A program made the position numbers and the translations under genes. From Limnomonas spitsbergensis (lineage: Eukaryota > Chlorophyta > Chlorophyceae > Chlamydomonadales): DNA of 64,000 nucleotides. Under the pieces are notes generated by a model that saw nothing but the letters and a program-made list of their open reading frames with translations, was not told the origin of the DNA and did not search any database. Numbering within the stretch: position 1 is the first letter of the stretch; every line of letters begins with the position of its first letter. Below are positions 63,566 through 64,000 of the stretch, one piece after another. The stretch covers positions 3,561,001 to 3,625,000 of the forward strand of contig JAYJMM010000004.1 in NCBI GenBank assembly GCA_037349105.1, read 5' to 3'.

Positions 63566-64000
63566 GGGGTAGAGAAGATCGTGTGTGTCGCACCATAAAG
63601 CAGTAAACGTGCCAATATGGTAAACTCCGGAATCTCCGGTAAAGGCGCCTTAGAGAAGTGTCCTTCTACTCATAAACACGGTACATTACCGTACACACAG
63701 ACTCCTTGTACTTCAGACAAGAGCTGTTAACTGGCTACTGTAAGGTTCGGCCCTAGCAGGAAGTCTCTCTGCCTAGGGGTAATGTCTGGGTGTCCCTGTC
63801 TTGTGGGTACCGCCCCTACTACTTCACTCACTGAGAGCGGGGATGCTCGGGGTTGCGAAGGAACGGCGACGGAGGTGACTTTGTCCGTGGGTTTTGTCGC
63901 CGGGCGGACTCAGCTGGAAGCTGGCACGCCGAGAGCTCCTGGTCGGCTTTGCGCCTCCTGGTCTATTTAGGTGAATATCTGCTTGGGACTGCTTGCCTGA
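63566..64000. other. Right edge, nothing assigned
   Basis: A plus-strand open stretch at 63,782-63,970 (GCEGTATEVTLSVGFVAGRT) has no start context, splice site or family that I recognise. Confidence 0.3.

Overview
The window reads as nuclear DNA of a green alga, most likely a chlorophycean (Chlamydomonas/Haematococcus-like). Supporting features are intron-dense genes with GT-AG introns and a few GC-AG introns, strong G/C preference at third codon positions, TGTAA motifs a few hundred bases after some stop codons, many intronic minisatellites, and fragments of non-LTR, LTR and hAT-type transposons. The genus is inference. There is no sign of operons, CRISPR, bacterial genes or viruses.

Layout from left to right. 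1-2.66 kb: a 30-bp minisatellite, then the last two exons of a tubulin-tyrosine-ligase-like gene (+). 3.94-14.03 kb: a coiled-coil protein gene (+) whose introns hold three large minisatellites. 12.3-18 kb: hAT and LINE remnants. 18.7-19.9 kb: exons of a YqaJ-type nuclease (-). 23.3-24.4 kb: a three-exon gene for a 99-residue protein (+). 25.56-29.54 kb: MRT4, a 60S ribosome assembly factor (-, 7 exons, complete). 29.71-30.42 kb: prefoldin subunit 3 (+, 2 exons, complete), divergent from MRT4 across 170 bp. 31.98-39.03 kb: glutathione reductase (-, 10 exons, complete). 39.65-46.34 kb: a bZIP transcription factor (+). 48.24-55.74 kb: a rearranged Ty3/gypsy chromovirus-type retrotransposon. 56.6-61.46 kb: a serine-rich protein gene of unknown function (+). 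61.5-64 kb: repeats only.

The splice models of the complete genes were checked by phase. Glutathione reductase sums to 488 codons with the redox disulfide rebuilt across an exon junction, MRT4 to 251, prefoldin 3 to 187.

The most unusual feature is the retrotransposon. A 5-bp target duplication (GGTAT) encloses one 7.5-kb insertion with three LTRs of equal length that look identical. It holds two gag genes facing each other in a 2.4-kb inverted repeat, a second smaller inverted repeat of integrase sequence, and no reverse transcriptase. The gag arms differ by a 24-nt repeat-length change and two amino-acid substitutions, which suggests template switching between two packaged genomes.

A second theme is exon-edge duplication. 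At least six exons in three genes are flanked by decayed tandem copies of their own splice-site region, and two minisatellites carry or abut a functional splice site. This suggests that local slippage at exon borders seeds both dead exon copies and minisatellites here. A third is a hAT-like MITE family of about 190-210 bp with CAGTG...CACTG ends; three copies have visible near-8-bp target duplications.
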